From assembly GCA_043228905.1 (NCBI GenBank), contig JBHGNT010000001.1:25668001-25732000 (forward strand): a stretch of DNA of 64,000 nt, read 5' to 3'. The notes beneath the pieces are model-generated. The model searched no databases, was not told the DNA's origin, and worked only from the letters and a program-made list of their open reading frames with translations. The stretch comes from Azolla caroliniana (taxonomy: Eukaryota; Polypodiophyta). Position numbers and translations under genes: made by a program. Below are positions 31,301-43,080 of this stretch, piece by piece; the first letter of the stretch is position 1, and every line of letters begins with the position of its first letter.

Positions 31301-31763
31301 TTTAAGGGGGAGATAGTGTCATGAGATGGCAAGACTCGAACCCATGATCTTATGGTATATGGGTCGAGCTCTTAACCATCACACCATCTATTGTAATTCA
31401 TAGGATATTATTTTCATTTATGTTTTATTATAAGAAAGTAATGTATATTCCAGATTTCTCTAGAACATTCTAGAAGTTTCAGGATTACTCCTGACAACAC
31501 TATAAAAGAAGGCACTAGGCATTATGTCGAACCAAATTGGTTCAACGCCAGTCTTAAGCCTCTCAGGCGCTTTGTACTTATCTTTTCACATAATATATTA
31601 GCTGTTGTCATCATCTTTCTCTCTCTCTCATCCTCGTTATCTCTCTCTCTCTCCTCTTCTCACTTCCTCTCTCGGGAATCTTACACAGTCTCGTCCTCTT
31701 AGTACTAATAGTACAGCTCTTCTTAGTACTAATTCCATCTCTGCTTTAGTACTATTCCTGACA
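31301..31763 (+). repeat. PPT and 3' LTR of C-2
   Basis: The PPT is AAGGGGGAGATAG, ending at 31316. The LTR (31317-31763) begins TGTCATGAGATGG and ends TTCCTGACA. TATAAAAG is at 31501-31508. The antisense tRNA-like segment occupies about 31323-31396. Confidence 0.9.
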
Positions 31764-32281
31764 GTGGTGGCATTAATGACCACGGGTCAGAAATTAACCT
31801 CATGTCTATGGACTTCTACAAAAAGGGGAATTGGCCGATCAACACCAAACACGGGTGGAAGATACGCGCGACTACAAGAGCCATGGAAGAACTACACGGG
31901 GCTTGCCTGAACGTCAGGGTGAGCGTCGGAAACATCGATATAAACTAGCACTTTTCGTGCAAGAGACGTCCTCCCACCCGGTCATCCTCGACGAACCATA
32001 CATCACGACGGCTAGAATGGAGACGAAAGTTCTGGACAATAGTTCAGCCTATGTGAGGGTAAAATGTCAAGACGACCGTCATTCCGTCCAATTTTTGACA
32101 GTTCGGAAGAATCATGAGCGGAACAGGGACACCCTCAAAACTAATGACAAGGCGGATTTTTAGAAAGGGCTATCAAGGCGTGGGGCTGCAATAGTCCGGA
32201 TAGTCGGAAAATTCGCCACACCTATAAAATAGGAAGGAAAGTTTTGTTCTCCGACAACGAGGGATGTACCATAGCCAGCAT
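31764..32281 (+). pseudogene. pr: Protease end and pol start of A-d
   Basis: The frame resumes near the protease active site, then INLMSMDFYKKGNWPINTK, QETSSHPVILDEPYI and FLTVRKNHERNRD, with a frameshift near 31765 and a TAG at about 31947. It ends with the conserved GGATTTTTAG (32154-32163) and the GGGCTAT/ATAGTCC stem. Pol sequence continues only to about 32281, where it meets the truncated LTR end of A-f. Confidence 0.82.
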
Positions 32282-32331
32282 CAGTGGTCCCGCCTCGTTC
32301 TCCACGCACGCGCATAACAACGCGACATATT

Positions 32332-33555
32332 TGGTGAACCCGACGTGAACACACGACAGAGGAATAGAAAGATCAGGGGGTCGGATCTCGGGGAAGCCAT
32401 GGCGTCGGCTGTGGATCGGATAGTGAGTGCGCGCGAAGGCGCAAGCGCCCTCGATAGGGCTATTGAAGCGGTCGTCGACACGATACGCCGGTTCGGTGGG
32501 AAGGATGCCATGAGCTATGTGGAGGCCTACCGGGCCGAGATGGTAATGAGGAACATTCCGGAAGAAAGGCGACTGACCGGATTCCCTCGGGTGGCGATGT
32601 CGGGCATCCATGCAGAGGTTCTCGAGGTACGGGCGGAGAGCCGGACCTGGGAAGAGTTTGAAGGTCGGCTCCTCGATAAATACGGGCTTGATGACACGCT
32701 TCGGCTCTCGAAAAGGGACTTCATGGAATGGGTAGAGACCCCCGAAAAGGGGAGAAACGCATCGGTACTCCTCCAGGAGTTTGAAGAACGCTTCACGCAT
32801 CTATCGGTGCTCGACTAGACCGTACTAGACACAAGTCGCGTCCTGTTGTTCGTTAAGTCGGTGGATGCGAGGAACCGGGAGCAAGTGGGTCTCCTACTGG
32901 AGATTGATGACGGGCTAACGGCCGACTGGGCCGTGGTGAAGAGAGTCTGTGGCCGTTTCGACAAACGGCGGGAGTGGGTCGATGAAGGATCAACAGGGGT
33001 GGGCTCAGTAGCAGCAAGGAAACTCGAGCCAAACCCGCCAGTGCGAAGGGAAGAGACCCAAGACTGGCTCGAGACCGGATCGACTTCGACCGGCATGGTC
33101 AAAGGCTTGTCCGGAGGAGCAGCTCTAGAGGAGCTGACTAGGATGGTAAAGGACCTCCAGATTGCACAAGCACGGAGGGACGGCGGCGAACAAGCCCATC
33201 ACCGAAGGCCTCTGGCTGGAAACCGGTGTTTGTGGTACGACGCGGTCAGCCACGTCCGAAAGGACTGCGGGGACTCCGCCGAGGCAATGAGAGCCAACGT
33301 GGTGAACCTATGGAACGGTCGGGTGCACGCTAGGGAGACCCAAAGGGCCCTGGACCTAAATGTTGGACGAGGGGGTATGAAACGGCTAATGGAAGAAGCA
33401 GCGGCTCGCCACGCGGACACCGTCCACTACTCGGCGTCGGCTGGGATCCGAGTCGACGGTGGTGAGGCCCGGAAGCCGAACGAAGCCAATTTCTGGCCGC
33501 TGATGCTGGAAGGCCTCGCCGGCGCACGGCTAAGGAAAGACGAAGCGGACCACGC
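32332..33555 (+). pseudogene. gag: PBS and Gag of A-f, first part
   Basis: The PBS at 32332-32349 matches the 18-base consensus. The usual Gag ATG is ATC here (32371-32373), so the normal start is lost. The frame then reads RGSDLGEAMASAVDRIVSA onward, with a TAG at about 32816-32818. The knuckle is damaged: CLWYDAVSHVRKDC lacks the second Cys. The frame is cut at 33555 by solo LTR 1. Confidence 0.85.
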
Positions 33556-34670
33556 TGTCGTGTGGTTTTTCACACACGATATGAAAACTAGTAAAATAAT
33601 TATTTACGATTAGCTTAATATATGGATATGGAAAGCTAGATGTGTTAAAGAGCTTATTAGCGTATTTTACTACACTTAAAACGGATAAAAACAAGTTTCG
33701 GGCGTACGCGTGGACGTTTCGGACGGACGCGTATGTGCGGAAGAGCGTGCGAACGCGTGTGTGTGCACGCGCGCATGCATGGACGTACGCGTGGACGTTT
33801 CGAACGGACGCGTGTGTGCGCACGCGCGCATGCGTGGATGCCTACACTACTGCACGGACGAGACTTTTGTGCGCGGATGCGTATATGGTGCGGGTTGGAC
33901 ACGCGCGCGCGTGGATGCGTACACTACAGCGCGGTCGGGACGTGCGCATGTGTGGATGCGTACACTACTACGTGGTCGAGACTTTTGCGCGCTGACGCGT
34001 CTACGGTTTGGTTGCGACGCACGTACGGATTGCACAGGGGCTAAACTTTATGGATGATTGTGTCATTTGGCCAAATTATACGGACAATCGCATGCAACCA
34101 AAAGCCAAGGCCATGCAACTAAAAGTAAAAAGGCATGCATCTAAAAATGGAAGCATGCGACTAAAAGCAGAGGCCATGCAACTAATAATAGAGGCCATCC
34201 GACTAAAAGTGGGCATCCAAAGTAACAGGAGGATCAACGAGGAGCTGGATATATGTCCCATTTTTTCCCTCCTAGTTTTTTTTTTCTTTTTTTCTTGGCC
34301 CTTCTTTCTTCTTCCCTCTCGGATTCGAGAAACAATTTATCTCACATATTGATATCAAACTCCTAGCTTTGTTTACTTGATCTTTCTTGTCAAAAATTAT
34401 CTCTCGTATTCATATCGGACCACTCCTTGCATGGTTGTTGGCTCCTTTCTTTGAAAAACTAATCTCTCATTCCCATACCCAACCCATTGTAACACGATTC
34501 TGAAATTATAAAGAATCGATTTTCTTTTGCAATAAACAAATGATTTGTCTCTCCCACTTGTCTTATGCTTAAAACTTGCTTCTGTTGTACGTGTTGCACT
34601 AAATCCTTCTAGTCCAGAACCCCGGCGGTTCCGCCTCACGATCTACACATAGTGACGGATTTTCACGACA
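33556..34670 (+). repeat. Solo LTR 1, family-A type (1115 bp)
   Basis: It begins TGTCGTGTGGTTTTTCACAC and ends TTTTCACGACA after the family U5 block (CCCCGGCGGTTCCGCC). The flanking tetramers are ACGC (33552-33555) and GCGC (34671-34674), one difference. It contains two minisatellites. There is no internal element sequence, so it is a solo LTR. Confidence 0.75.
33700..34213 (+). repeat. Two minisatellites within solo LTR 1
   Basis: 33700-34030 is a very CpG-rich array of degenerate units with recurring GCGTGGACGTTTCG and GTGGATGCGTACACTAC. 34089-34213 has six units of 20-23 bp of the form GCCATGCAACTAAAAGNNGAG. The short open frames across this stretch are by-products of the repeats. Confidence 0.75.
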
Positions 34671-34676
34671 GCGCGG

Positions 34677-35411
34677 TGTCGTGAAGAATTTCGGCCAGAG
34701 GTGGAAACCGGGAACGTTGGCTACATCGGCGGGGTGCAGCGTGTGTACGCACCCATGTGCATTTAGTGTGAATATCGAGGGCGCCTTTATGGCGCCGAAG
34801 AGAGTCAAGTCAGGGCAGACGATCCCATGTAAGGCGGGATTTGTCCCACATTGTAACGCATCCCTCTCCTTGTACTATAAAAGGAAGGGATCACCCTTTG
34901 GAAAAGGGTTGCCCATTTTGCATTCGAGGGTATACCGTTAGGTTTAGAGTTAGGTTTCTTCTTCTTCTTCTTCCCCCTTCATGTTCGTTTAGGGTTAGCT
35001 TCAGCTCATCTCCTACGCAAGACCCCGCTCGGCGCGACGAGCCTGTAAGCTCCCCGACGGCGGCTTGGCAGCAGACGACTACTGTAACCTACCTCAGTCC
35101 GGCTCAAAGCCGGGAGTGTATTCTTCTTATATATATATACATATACGTTTGCGTTTGTCTGTGTATATTGGCGTCTTTGTTGGTGTCGGGTGCTCCCCTC
35201 CTTTCCTGCGTTTCCTGTACATGAGGGCGTGAGCTGCGTGTGTGTGCGCGCGAGTCGGTGTCAAGCGCGCGCTCCCTCTCTTTCTCTCTCTCCCTTCGGT
35301 TGCTTCCGGCGTGCTTCTAGGATGCACCGGAAACGGTGAAGTGCGACTTCCTACGCTCCGTCGCTCCTTAGTCCAAGACCCCCGTGGTCCCGCCTTTCTC
35401 CACGCACGCGT
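34677..35411 (+). repeat. Solo LTR 2, left part
   Basis: It begins TGTCGTGAAGAATTTCGGCC and contains TATAAAAGGAAGGG at about 34877-34890. The remaining 12 bases lie at 42124-42135 beyond A-g. The flanking tetramer GCGG is present at 34673-34676 and 42136-42139. The subtype matches solo LTR 3 (49818-50552). Confidence 0.82.
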
Positions 35412-36013
35412 TGTCGAGGTATTCCTCGCGGATGCGTGGAACGAGGCGGGACCTCGGGGGTCCTGTACCGAAGAGCAAGAGAGAAAGGAGAAGAGACCCA
35501 CTACATGCGAGCGTAGATCCACAGGGACACGGCCCTTCGACCCAAAGATGCGAGTGGGACAGCGACACAGAGAGACACGAATGTATGTATGTATTAACAA
35601 AGACAAAACAACAAGAGGACGAAGTCGGTTACAACCGAACAGGCCGGCGAACAGATGTCGATGCCTGTTCGTAAACGCACAGAAAGAAAGGAGTAGGTTG
35701 GAGGTGCTGCCGGAAGCACTCGGGCATTCCTCAGAGCAGCGCGAGCCTCCCGAAACCTGCACAGAAAGGAGCTATGGAGTTTGGAAGAGAGAGAAGCCTT
35801 CGGCCCACAATCCGACAGCACTTCGTCCTCTCTTACTTCGCGATCCTCTCCTCCTCCTCGTCTCCCTCCTTTTATAGGCAAGAAGGGAGCCGTTTCCTAT
35901 TAACTTCTTCTATGTACAACGTAAGGCGTACGTGCACGAAGAGCCGGTTCCTATGCTCCAGCGCACCGATTCCGCTTGTGGACGGTTTTCTTCACGACAT
36001 CCGCCCCCACCTA
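35412..36013 (-). repeat. 3' LTR and PPT of A-g
   Basis: The minus-strand LTR starts TGTCGTGAAGAAAACCGTCC at 35999 and ends at 35412. The PPT GGTGGGGGCGGA precedes it at 36000-36011. A TATA box lies near 35872-35878 (TATAAAAGG on the minus strand). Confidence 0.9.
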
Positions 36014-36072
36014 ACCGCGCATCCACCGGCATGCGCCAAATTGAGTTGGGACGGAGAAAACCGGTCCAGCCT

Positions 36073-39000
36073 TTATTCCTCGCCCGTCGGTTCTTCTTTG
36101 GTTTCGGATCATTCGTCGTCCCGGTCCAGGTTATCCGGATCCGGCTCGTCGTCATGACGCTTCTTGAACGCTTTGATCCGCTTCCCAGCTACTGGTATCA
36201 CCATTCTCGTGCCGTCGAGTTCCGCCAGATGGTACGTCCCGTTGTCGTTGGCCCTTCGTACCACGTAAGGCCCGAACCACCTTCTTGCGAACTTCCGTGT
36301 TGCTCGATGTTGGTTGTCGAGGCTGCTGTCATAGACTAGCACCCAGTCGCCTTCCTCGATCTTCTTCGGTCGGAGCCAGTGCGTCCGGTCGAACCGGGCT
36401 TTGTTCCTCGTCCTTGCCACCCGAAGCTTTCCCGCAGCCTGCTCCACGTCCTCCGGTCTTCGCTCGAGCTATCGTATGCGCGCCGCCAACAGTTCCTCCT
36501 GGCTCATCTCGTCTCTCCAGTCCACGGTTGCCCATGAGGAGATCGTACGTTCCATCGGCATGACCGGCTTCTGCCCAAACATGAGCTCTGCCGGCATGAA
36601 TCCGGTTACCGAACTGTGCGTAGTTCGGTCAGCCCACAACGCGTAAGGCAGCAGCCGTGGCCAGTTCCCGACTTGCCCTCCGCATGCCCGAACTAACGCC
36701 TTGGCGATCGGTCCGTGTCCGCGCTCCACCTTTCCATTTGCCTCCAGATTGTACGCAGTGGTAAGCGAGAGCTTGACCCCTAACCGGTTGAACAGCTCCT
36801 CGGCCTCTTCGGCGTCCAACTCCCCGCGGTCAGCCACGATCTTCCCGACACACCCATACCGGCATATTACGTCCTCGAGCAGGAACCGACATACGGCTGC
36901 AGTCGTTTTGTTCTGAAGGGCCCGGCCTTCCACCTGGTTCGTCAAATCTTTCCAAGCCAGGACCAGATACCGCATCTGTCCTACTCCCATCGGCATCGTC
37001 ACCAGGTCTACCATCCATTTGAAGTGGATGGTCGGAGGGTACGTAGGGTGAAGTTCGTCCCGGTGTCGGACTATGGAGTGTATCTGACAGCTCTCGCAAG
37101 TTGTCACGAACTGATGCACGTCCCGGTACAGTCCCGGCCACCAGTACTTCCCCTTTATCTTCTCGAACGTGGCCCAGGTTCCACGATGTCCGGCCCAAGG
37201 GTTGTCGTGGTAGGCCGTCAGCAGCTCCTCCTGTTCTTCCTTCATCGCCACTACCCGGAGCGGGACGCCGTTCCTCTTCTTCGGGTGCTTCCATAAGTAT
37301 CCGTCCCGAAGAAAGAATTGGTAAGCTTTCTTCCGGATCTGGTTGGCCTCGTCCTTCGTCCATGACGCATCCGGCGTCATTGTCCTTAAAAATCCACCGA
37401 TCTGGAGCCACTCGCCGTCGTCCTTACTCTCGTCGAAGTCGTTAAGTGCCGGAGTGCTCGTCCCATCGGTCGTCACGTACGCCGCCTCGAAGAAGTCCAC
37501 GCCGACTTCTTCGTCCTCCGAAAGCATGTCGGCCATGGCGTTGTCCTTTCCGGAAATGTGTCGTAATCACTTCCGTCCCGATCAGGTAGTCTTTGTCGGC
37601 CTTTACTGCCGAAACGATACCCCAGAGTTCGCGTTTAACCTGGGCGTACCCTGGCTGTCGCTCACTGAGGACCTTCGCGCCGAATCGGATCGGGAACCGA
37701 ATGCCGTCCTTGTCCTCTTGGTTGACGACCCATCCGATCCCGGTCGGACTCGTGTCCACCGTTATGTATACCGGGGTACCCTTCTCGTAGACAGCCTTCC
37801 GGAGCGCCGGTGTGCTCGTCTCGCCACTCGAATTTCCGCCCCTTCTTCAACAACCCGTATAGCGGCTCCGCAACGTGGGCGTAGTGCGGGATCCATATGT
37901 GGTAGAATGCGCATGCCCCCAGGAACCTCCGAACTTCCGTAACCGAGCTACAGTCGGTCTTCATCACGGAGATGGCTTCTACTTTTGCCGGAGACGGCTT
38001 CCGGCCATATGGGCCACATAGGTGTCCGACCACCAGGATTTCTGATTGCCCGAAGGCCGATTTCTCCCCGGAGAAGGTGAGCCTCGCATCCTCTAGCCTT
38101 TGTAGCACCTTCTCGCAGTCATCGATGTGTGCTGCCACGAATCGTCGGCATCCATCCGGTCCGAGTGTCGCGTCCTTCTCTTCCACCAGGCACCCCTTGA
38201 TCGGGATGTCGTCTAGAAATGGCATGGTGATGTCCGGGATGCAATCCCTCAGTACCTTGTTCATTGCATTCATCATGTGGGCCACCGAGTTGGTCCCTCC
38301 TTGTGGCAGGGTACACATTCGCACTAGGCCAAGGGGAGTTCGCATCGTCGTAATGTCTCTGCTCTCCACAGCTAGCTGGAACTGGTCGTACCCCGAGTAC
38401 AGATCACCGACCGAGTAAATCGACCTCCCGGCGAAGGCCTCCGCGAACTCGTCTATGGTCAGTCCGATTCCTACGTTCCGAATGGTCACTCTGTTGACCG
38501 GCTGCAGGTCCTGAATGAAGCGCAATGTTCCGTTTTTCTTTGGTACGGTAAACCATCGGTTTGAGTATGGCGCGCTTGACGGTTCGAGAATACCCATATC
38601 GACTTTCTGCCTCAATAGCTCCATCAACTTCGGGATGTCAGCTCTCGGTACTGGAATCGGCTTGAGATTCCACGGTACATGCGGTACCGTGAATATCACC
38701 ATCGGCTCCACGATTGTTGGGTCTACGCATCCGATCTCTTCCGGCGAGAATGCGAAGGCTTTCCCGTGCCTTCCGAGCATTCTCCGAAACCGGTCTTCCT
38801 CCGCCGGTAGTAGGAACCCGCCCCCACCGATTTTGAGCTCCCGGAGCGTTCCGTCGGTGAAGGTGTGTCCTATGCAGACCGGATCTCGTAAACTGGGGTC
38901 CGACGCAACCCCTTTGATCCGGGACTCGCTGCCCTCCGGTAAGGGTGTCGTGACTGGCCTTACCTTCCGGTCCACATTCTTGTACTTCGTGCTAACTCGG

Positions 39001-39366
39001 GCCGTCCGATCCGACCCGAGCCCCTGACTGAAGTCCGCGATGACTTCGTACATCTCTTCGGAACATACCAGTATCGTCCGGTCTTCATTAAGGTCTTCTC
39101 CGGCTACCTTCCTCAGCATTCCCAAGGTGTCATCGAAGGAGACCGCCTCCACGGCTTCGCTGATTTCCTCGTCCGGGCCAAGGACTCCGCACGCTCGAAG
39201 TCGCTCCTCCGCGCTTGCCTTTTCTTGGCCAACGATGTCGACCATTACACACCCTCCGTCGTTGGAGAAGCAAAATTTCCTACCTATCGTGCAAGGTATC
39301 TTCGGTTTCGGTTCTATCGTACAGTCGTGAGGTCTTGGCCCCACGCCTTGGCAGCCCTCTCTAAAA
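36073..39366 (-). pseudogene. pol: Pol of A-g, with two deletions
   Basis: The frame is open from the frameshift site (39361-39366) through RT with FLDDIPIKG to about 37800. A deletion of about 41 bp near 37800-37810 (between EHT and LRKAV) shifts the frame, and about 130 bp is missing in RNase H near 37565, removing the ETDC segment. Integrase (H2C2 finger, KWMVDLVTMPMG, VADRGELDAEE, GKVERGHG) is open at 36469-37536, with a TAG near 36470, then the C-terminal DWVLVYDSSLDNQ segment to TAA at 36073. RT and integrase motifs are intact, but RNase H is not. Confidence 0.9.
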
Positions 39367-41486
39367 ATCCTCCCGGTTCTCGCCACCGCAGGATTCGCGG
39401 TTTCGCTCGTGGTTCGGCCGCACCGTCAGAAATTGAACCGAATGGCGCCCGTCCTGGCTTTTCACCCTCGCGTAGGCCGAACCGTTGTCCAGCACCTTGG
39501 TCTCCATTCGCGCCGCCGTGATGTATGGTTCCCCTAATATGACCGGGTGCGAGGACGTCTCCTGTACAAAGAAGTGTTGGTCAATCTCGACGTCGCTGAT
39601 CTTGACTCGCACGTTCGGGCAGGCCCCGTGCAGTTCCTCGGTGGCGCGCGTCGCCGCCCGTATCTTCCACCCATGCTTGGTGTTGATCGGCCACTTTCCC
39701 TTCTTATAGAAGTCCATGGACATCAGGTTTATTTCCGAACCGTGGTCCACCAATGCCACCACCGGTTCCTGAACATCTCCGATCTTTACCGGGGTCTCCA
39801 TGGTCGCTCGGGCCTAGTCTGGCCTCGAATAGTGGCTCTCCGCCCACTCATCTTCCAGCGCCAAGTCGTCGATGTGCGTCGTCTGCACCTCCACCGGCCT
39901 TTCCAGTTCCGTCTCCGTCGACAGCCTCTTCCGCTTCACCAAGTCCACAATGGAGTCGTGGAACTCCTTCTTAGCGATCCCTAGCACCTCCCGCAATGAC
40001 AGCTCCACTTTGCTGTCGAGGATCCGCTCTTCTAGGACCTTTCGTAGGTCCGTGGTCCTTTCTATTTCCGTCCCCAGTCGGTATCCGCCCTTCCTGGGGT
40101 TATCCTGCAAGCTGGACCCACCGGCATCGTTCCGTCATTGCCCGAATCGGGTCTCGTACCGTTGTGAGGGCCCAGCCGCGCTGGCTTTCCCCACTCGTTT
40201 GTCTTCTACCAGAGCCTCGTAGTTCCGGCAAGCGGCTTCTACGAAGCCCGTCTTCTCCTCGACTGGATCGCTCCACCCGGTTATTTCCCGACCCATCTCT
40301 CAGCATGGTCCGTTTCCTCTTTCCTCAGCCGTGTGCCGGCAAGACCTCCCAGCATTGCCGACCAGAATCCGTCTTTGCCCTCCTTTCGGGCCTCGCTGCC
40401 CCCGACCCGAATGCTGGCCGACGCCGAGTAGTGGATGGCCTCCACGTGTCAGGCCGCTGCCTCTTCCATCAGTCTCTTCATACCTCCTCGCCCGTCGTTT
40501 CGGTTTAGGGCCCTTCTGGTATCGCCGGCGTGCACCCGGCCTTCCCACAGGTACACCACCCGGTTCCTCAACGCCTCAGCGAAATCGCCGCAGTCCTTCC
40601 GGATGTGGCCGACCTCGTCGCACCACATGCACCTATTCCCTGCTACCGGCCGTCAGTCACGAGCCGGTTCGCCGCCTTCCCTTCGAGTCTGGGCGATCTG
40701 GAGATCCTTTATCGCCCGCGTCAACTCCTCCAGCGCTGCTCCTCCGGACGAGCCATTGACCATGCCGGTCGAAGCCGGACCGGTTTCTAGCCATTCCCGG
40801 GTTTCTTCCCTTAGCTCTTGCGGTGCCGGTTCAAGCCTCCTTGCTGTGACAGAGCCTGCACCAGCCGCCCCGTTGTCAGTCCATTCTCGCCGTTTGTCGA
40901 AACAGCCACAGACTCTCTTAACCGCAGCCCAGTCGGTCGTCAGCCCATCTTCGGTTTCCAGCAAAGAGCCGACTTGATCTCAGTCCCGCTCGTTCACCGA
41001 CTTGACGAACAGTAGGACCCGGCTCGTATCCAGAACGGTTCGGTCAAGCGCTGAAAGGCGCGCAAAGCGTTCTTCGAACTCCCGGAGGAGTGCCGACGCG
41101 TTTATTCCCTTGCCGGGGGACTCCACCCATTCCATGAAGTCCCGTTTCGAAAGCCGGAGCGCGTCGTCCAACCCGTATTTTTCTAGGAGTCGGCCTTCGA
41201 ACTCCTCCGAGGTACGGCTCTCCGCCCGCACCTCGAGCACCTCCGCATGGATGCTCGGCATCGCCACTCGAGGAAACCCGGCAAGACGCCTCTCTTCCGG
41301 AATGTCCCGCATCAGCATTTCTGCCCCGTAGGACGCCAAATACTTCGTGGCATCCTTTCCGCTGAACCGGCCGATCGTACCGACGACCGCCTCAATGGCT
41401 CTGTCGAGGGCGCCGGTGCCCTCGCGTGCACTCAATATCCATTCCACGGCCGAAGCCATGGCCTCTGCCAGATCCGACCCCTTCAT
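39361..41486 (-). pseudogene. gag-pr: Gag-protease of A-g
   Basis: It starts at the ATG at 41484-41486 (MKGSDLAEAMASA). Breaks occur near 40980, 40650, 40300 and 39810. The capsid and protease match A-e closely; the protease has VDHGSEINLM near 39740. The knuckle CMWCDEVGHIRKDC is readable near 40590-40630. It ends in GGATTTTTAG at 39361-39370, as in A-e, but the stem downstream is not kept. Confidence 0.88.
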
Positions 41487-41508
41487 CTTCTGCTCTTCTG
41501 CCGCCTCC

Positions 41509-42117
41509 TTCACGTCGGGTTCACCAAGATGTCGAGGTATTCCTCGCGGATGCGTGGAACGAGGCGGGACCTCGGGGGTCCTGTACCGAAGAGCAAGAGA
41601 GAAAGGAGAAGAGACCCACTACGTGCGAGCGTAGATCCACAGGGACACGGCCCTTCGACCCAAAGACGCGAGTGGGACAGCGACACAGAGAGACACAAAT
41701 GTATGTATGTATTAACAAAGACAAAACAACAAGAGGACGAAGTCGGTTACAACCGAACAGGCCGGCAAATAGATGCCGATGCCTGTTCGTAAACGCACAG
41801 AAAGAAAGGAGTAGGTTGGAGGTGCTGCCGGAAGCACTCGGGCATTCCTCAGAGCAGCGCGAGCCTCCCGAAACCTGCACAGAAAGGAGCTATGGAGTTT
41901 GGAAGAGAGAGAAGCCTTCGGCCCACAATCCGACAGCACTTCGTCCTCTCTTACTTCGCGATCCTCTCCTCCTCCTCGTCTCCCTCCTTTTATAGGCAAG
42001 AAGGGAGCCGTTTCCTATTAACTTCTTCTATGTACAACGTAAGGCGTACGTGCACGAAAAGCCGGTTCCTATGCTCTAGCGCACCGATTCCGCTCGTGGA
42101 CGGTTTTCTTCACGATA
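41509..42117 (-). repeat. PBS and 5' LTR of A-g
   Basis: The PBS at 41509-41526 matches the 18-base consensus. The LTR occupies 41530-42117; its outer tip reads TATCGTGAAG, one change from TGTCGTGAAG. Confidence 0.9.
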
Positions 42118-42123
42118 GCGCGT

Positions 42124-42135
42124 AACAACGCGACA
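42124..42135 (+). repeat. Solo LTR 2, right end
   Basis: AACAACGCGACA completes the LTR started at 34677 and is followed by the GCGG duplication and resumed A-f Gag. Confidence 0.75.
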
Positions 42136-43080
42136 GCGGAAAGGCGGGTCCGGGAGCTAACCGGGTGGAGTGACCCGGTCGAAGAGAAGACGGGCTTCGT
42201 TGAAGCTGCATGCCAAAACTACGAGGCTCTGGTAGAAGACAAGCGAGTAGGTAGGACCGGAGGGGCCGGACCCTCGCAACGGTACGAGACCCGATTCGGT
42301 CAAAGGCAGAATGAGGTCGGTGCAACCGGCGCACCGGACAAAGCCAAGAAGGCCGGGTACCGGTTGAGCACGGAAATCGAAAAGACCACGGACCTGCGAA
42401 AGGTCCTGGAGGAACGTATCCTCGACAGCAAAGTGGAATTGTCACTGAGGGAAGTGCTCGAGATTGCCAAGAAAGAGTTCCACGACTCCATCGTAGACTT
42501 AATGAAGAGGAAGAGGTTGTTGACAGAGCCAGAGCCGGAGAAGCCGGTGGAAGTGCGAACGACGCACATAGAGGACATGGCGCTAGAAGAAGAGTTGGCC
42601 GAGAGCCACTATTCGAGGCCGCATTGGGCCAGAGCGACCACGGAGACCCTTGTTAAGGTTGGGGATGTTCAGGAGCCGGTGGTGGCGTTGGTGGACCACG
42701 GTTCAGAAATCAACTTGATGTCCATGGACTTCTACAAAAAGGGGAAATGGCCGATCAACACCAAACACAGCTGGAAAATATGGGCAGCAACACGCGCTAC
42801 GGAAGAACTACATGGAGCCTACCCGAATGTACGGGTGAAAATCGGCGATGTCGAGATCGACCAGCACTTCTTCGTACAAGAGACGTCCTCACATCCGGTA
42901 ATACTAGGAGAACCATACATCACGACGGCACGGATGGAGACGAAGGTGCTGGACAATGATTCGGCCTATGCAAGAGTCAAGAGTCAGGACGGGCGCCACT
43001 CGGTCCAGTTCCTAACGGTGTGACTGAACCATGAGCGTAACCGCGAGACCCTCGGTGGCGAAGCCCAAGGGGATTTTTAG
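42136..43080 (+). pseudogene. gag-pr: Gag C-terminus and protease of A-f
   Basis: The frame resumes RRVRELTGWSDPVEEKTGF and runs through the protease (VDHGSEINLMSMDF near 42700, HPVILGEPYI) to a TGA at 43021-43023, where other copies have an Arg codon. The usual end, GGATTTTTAG, is at 43071-43080. Apart from that nonsense codon this part is open. Confidence 0.88.

Larger units (their letters stand above)
27803..31763 (+). mobile_element. Family-C chromovirus C-2, rearranged
   Basis: The element is flanked by perfect GTGGT duplications (27798-27802 and 31764-31768) within A-d's protease. The 3' end is normal: pol, PPT and a 447-bp LTR. The 5' end is scrambled: one LTR start, an inverted piece of LTR end, then a second LTR start fused straight to RT. 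gag, protease and PBS are gone. The pol has many stops. Confidence 0.9.
35412..42117 (-). mobile_element. Family-A element A-g
   Basis: A minus-strand element with two 588-bp LTRs (35412-35999 and 41530-42117), PPT (36000-36013), pol, gag-protease and PBS (41509-41526). It interrupts solo LTR 2: the left flank ends GCGT and the right flank reads GCGCGT, so the duplication is present but offset by two bases. The LTRs differ at about ten sites, all transitions. Frameshifts and two deletions make it non-autonomous. Confidence 0.9.

Noticed and set aside
33642-34057. Overlapping open frames of 103-117 codons
   Set aside because: They are by-products of a CpG-rich minisatellite read in several frames, with no domain and Arg/Ala/Cys-biased composition.
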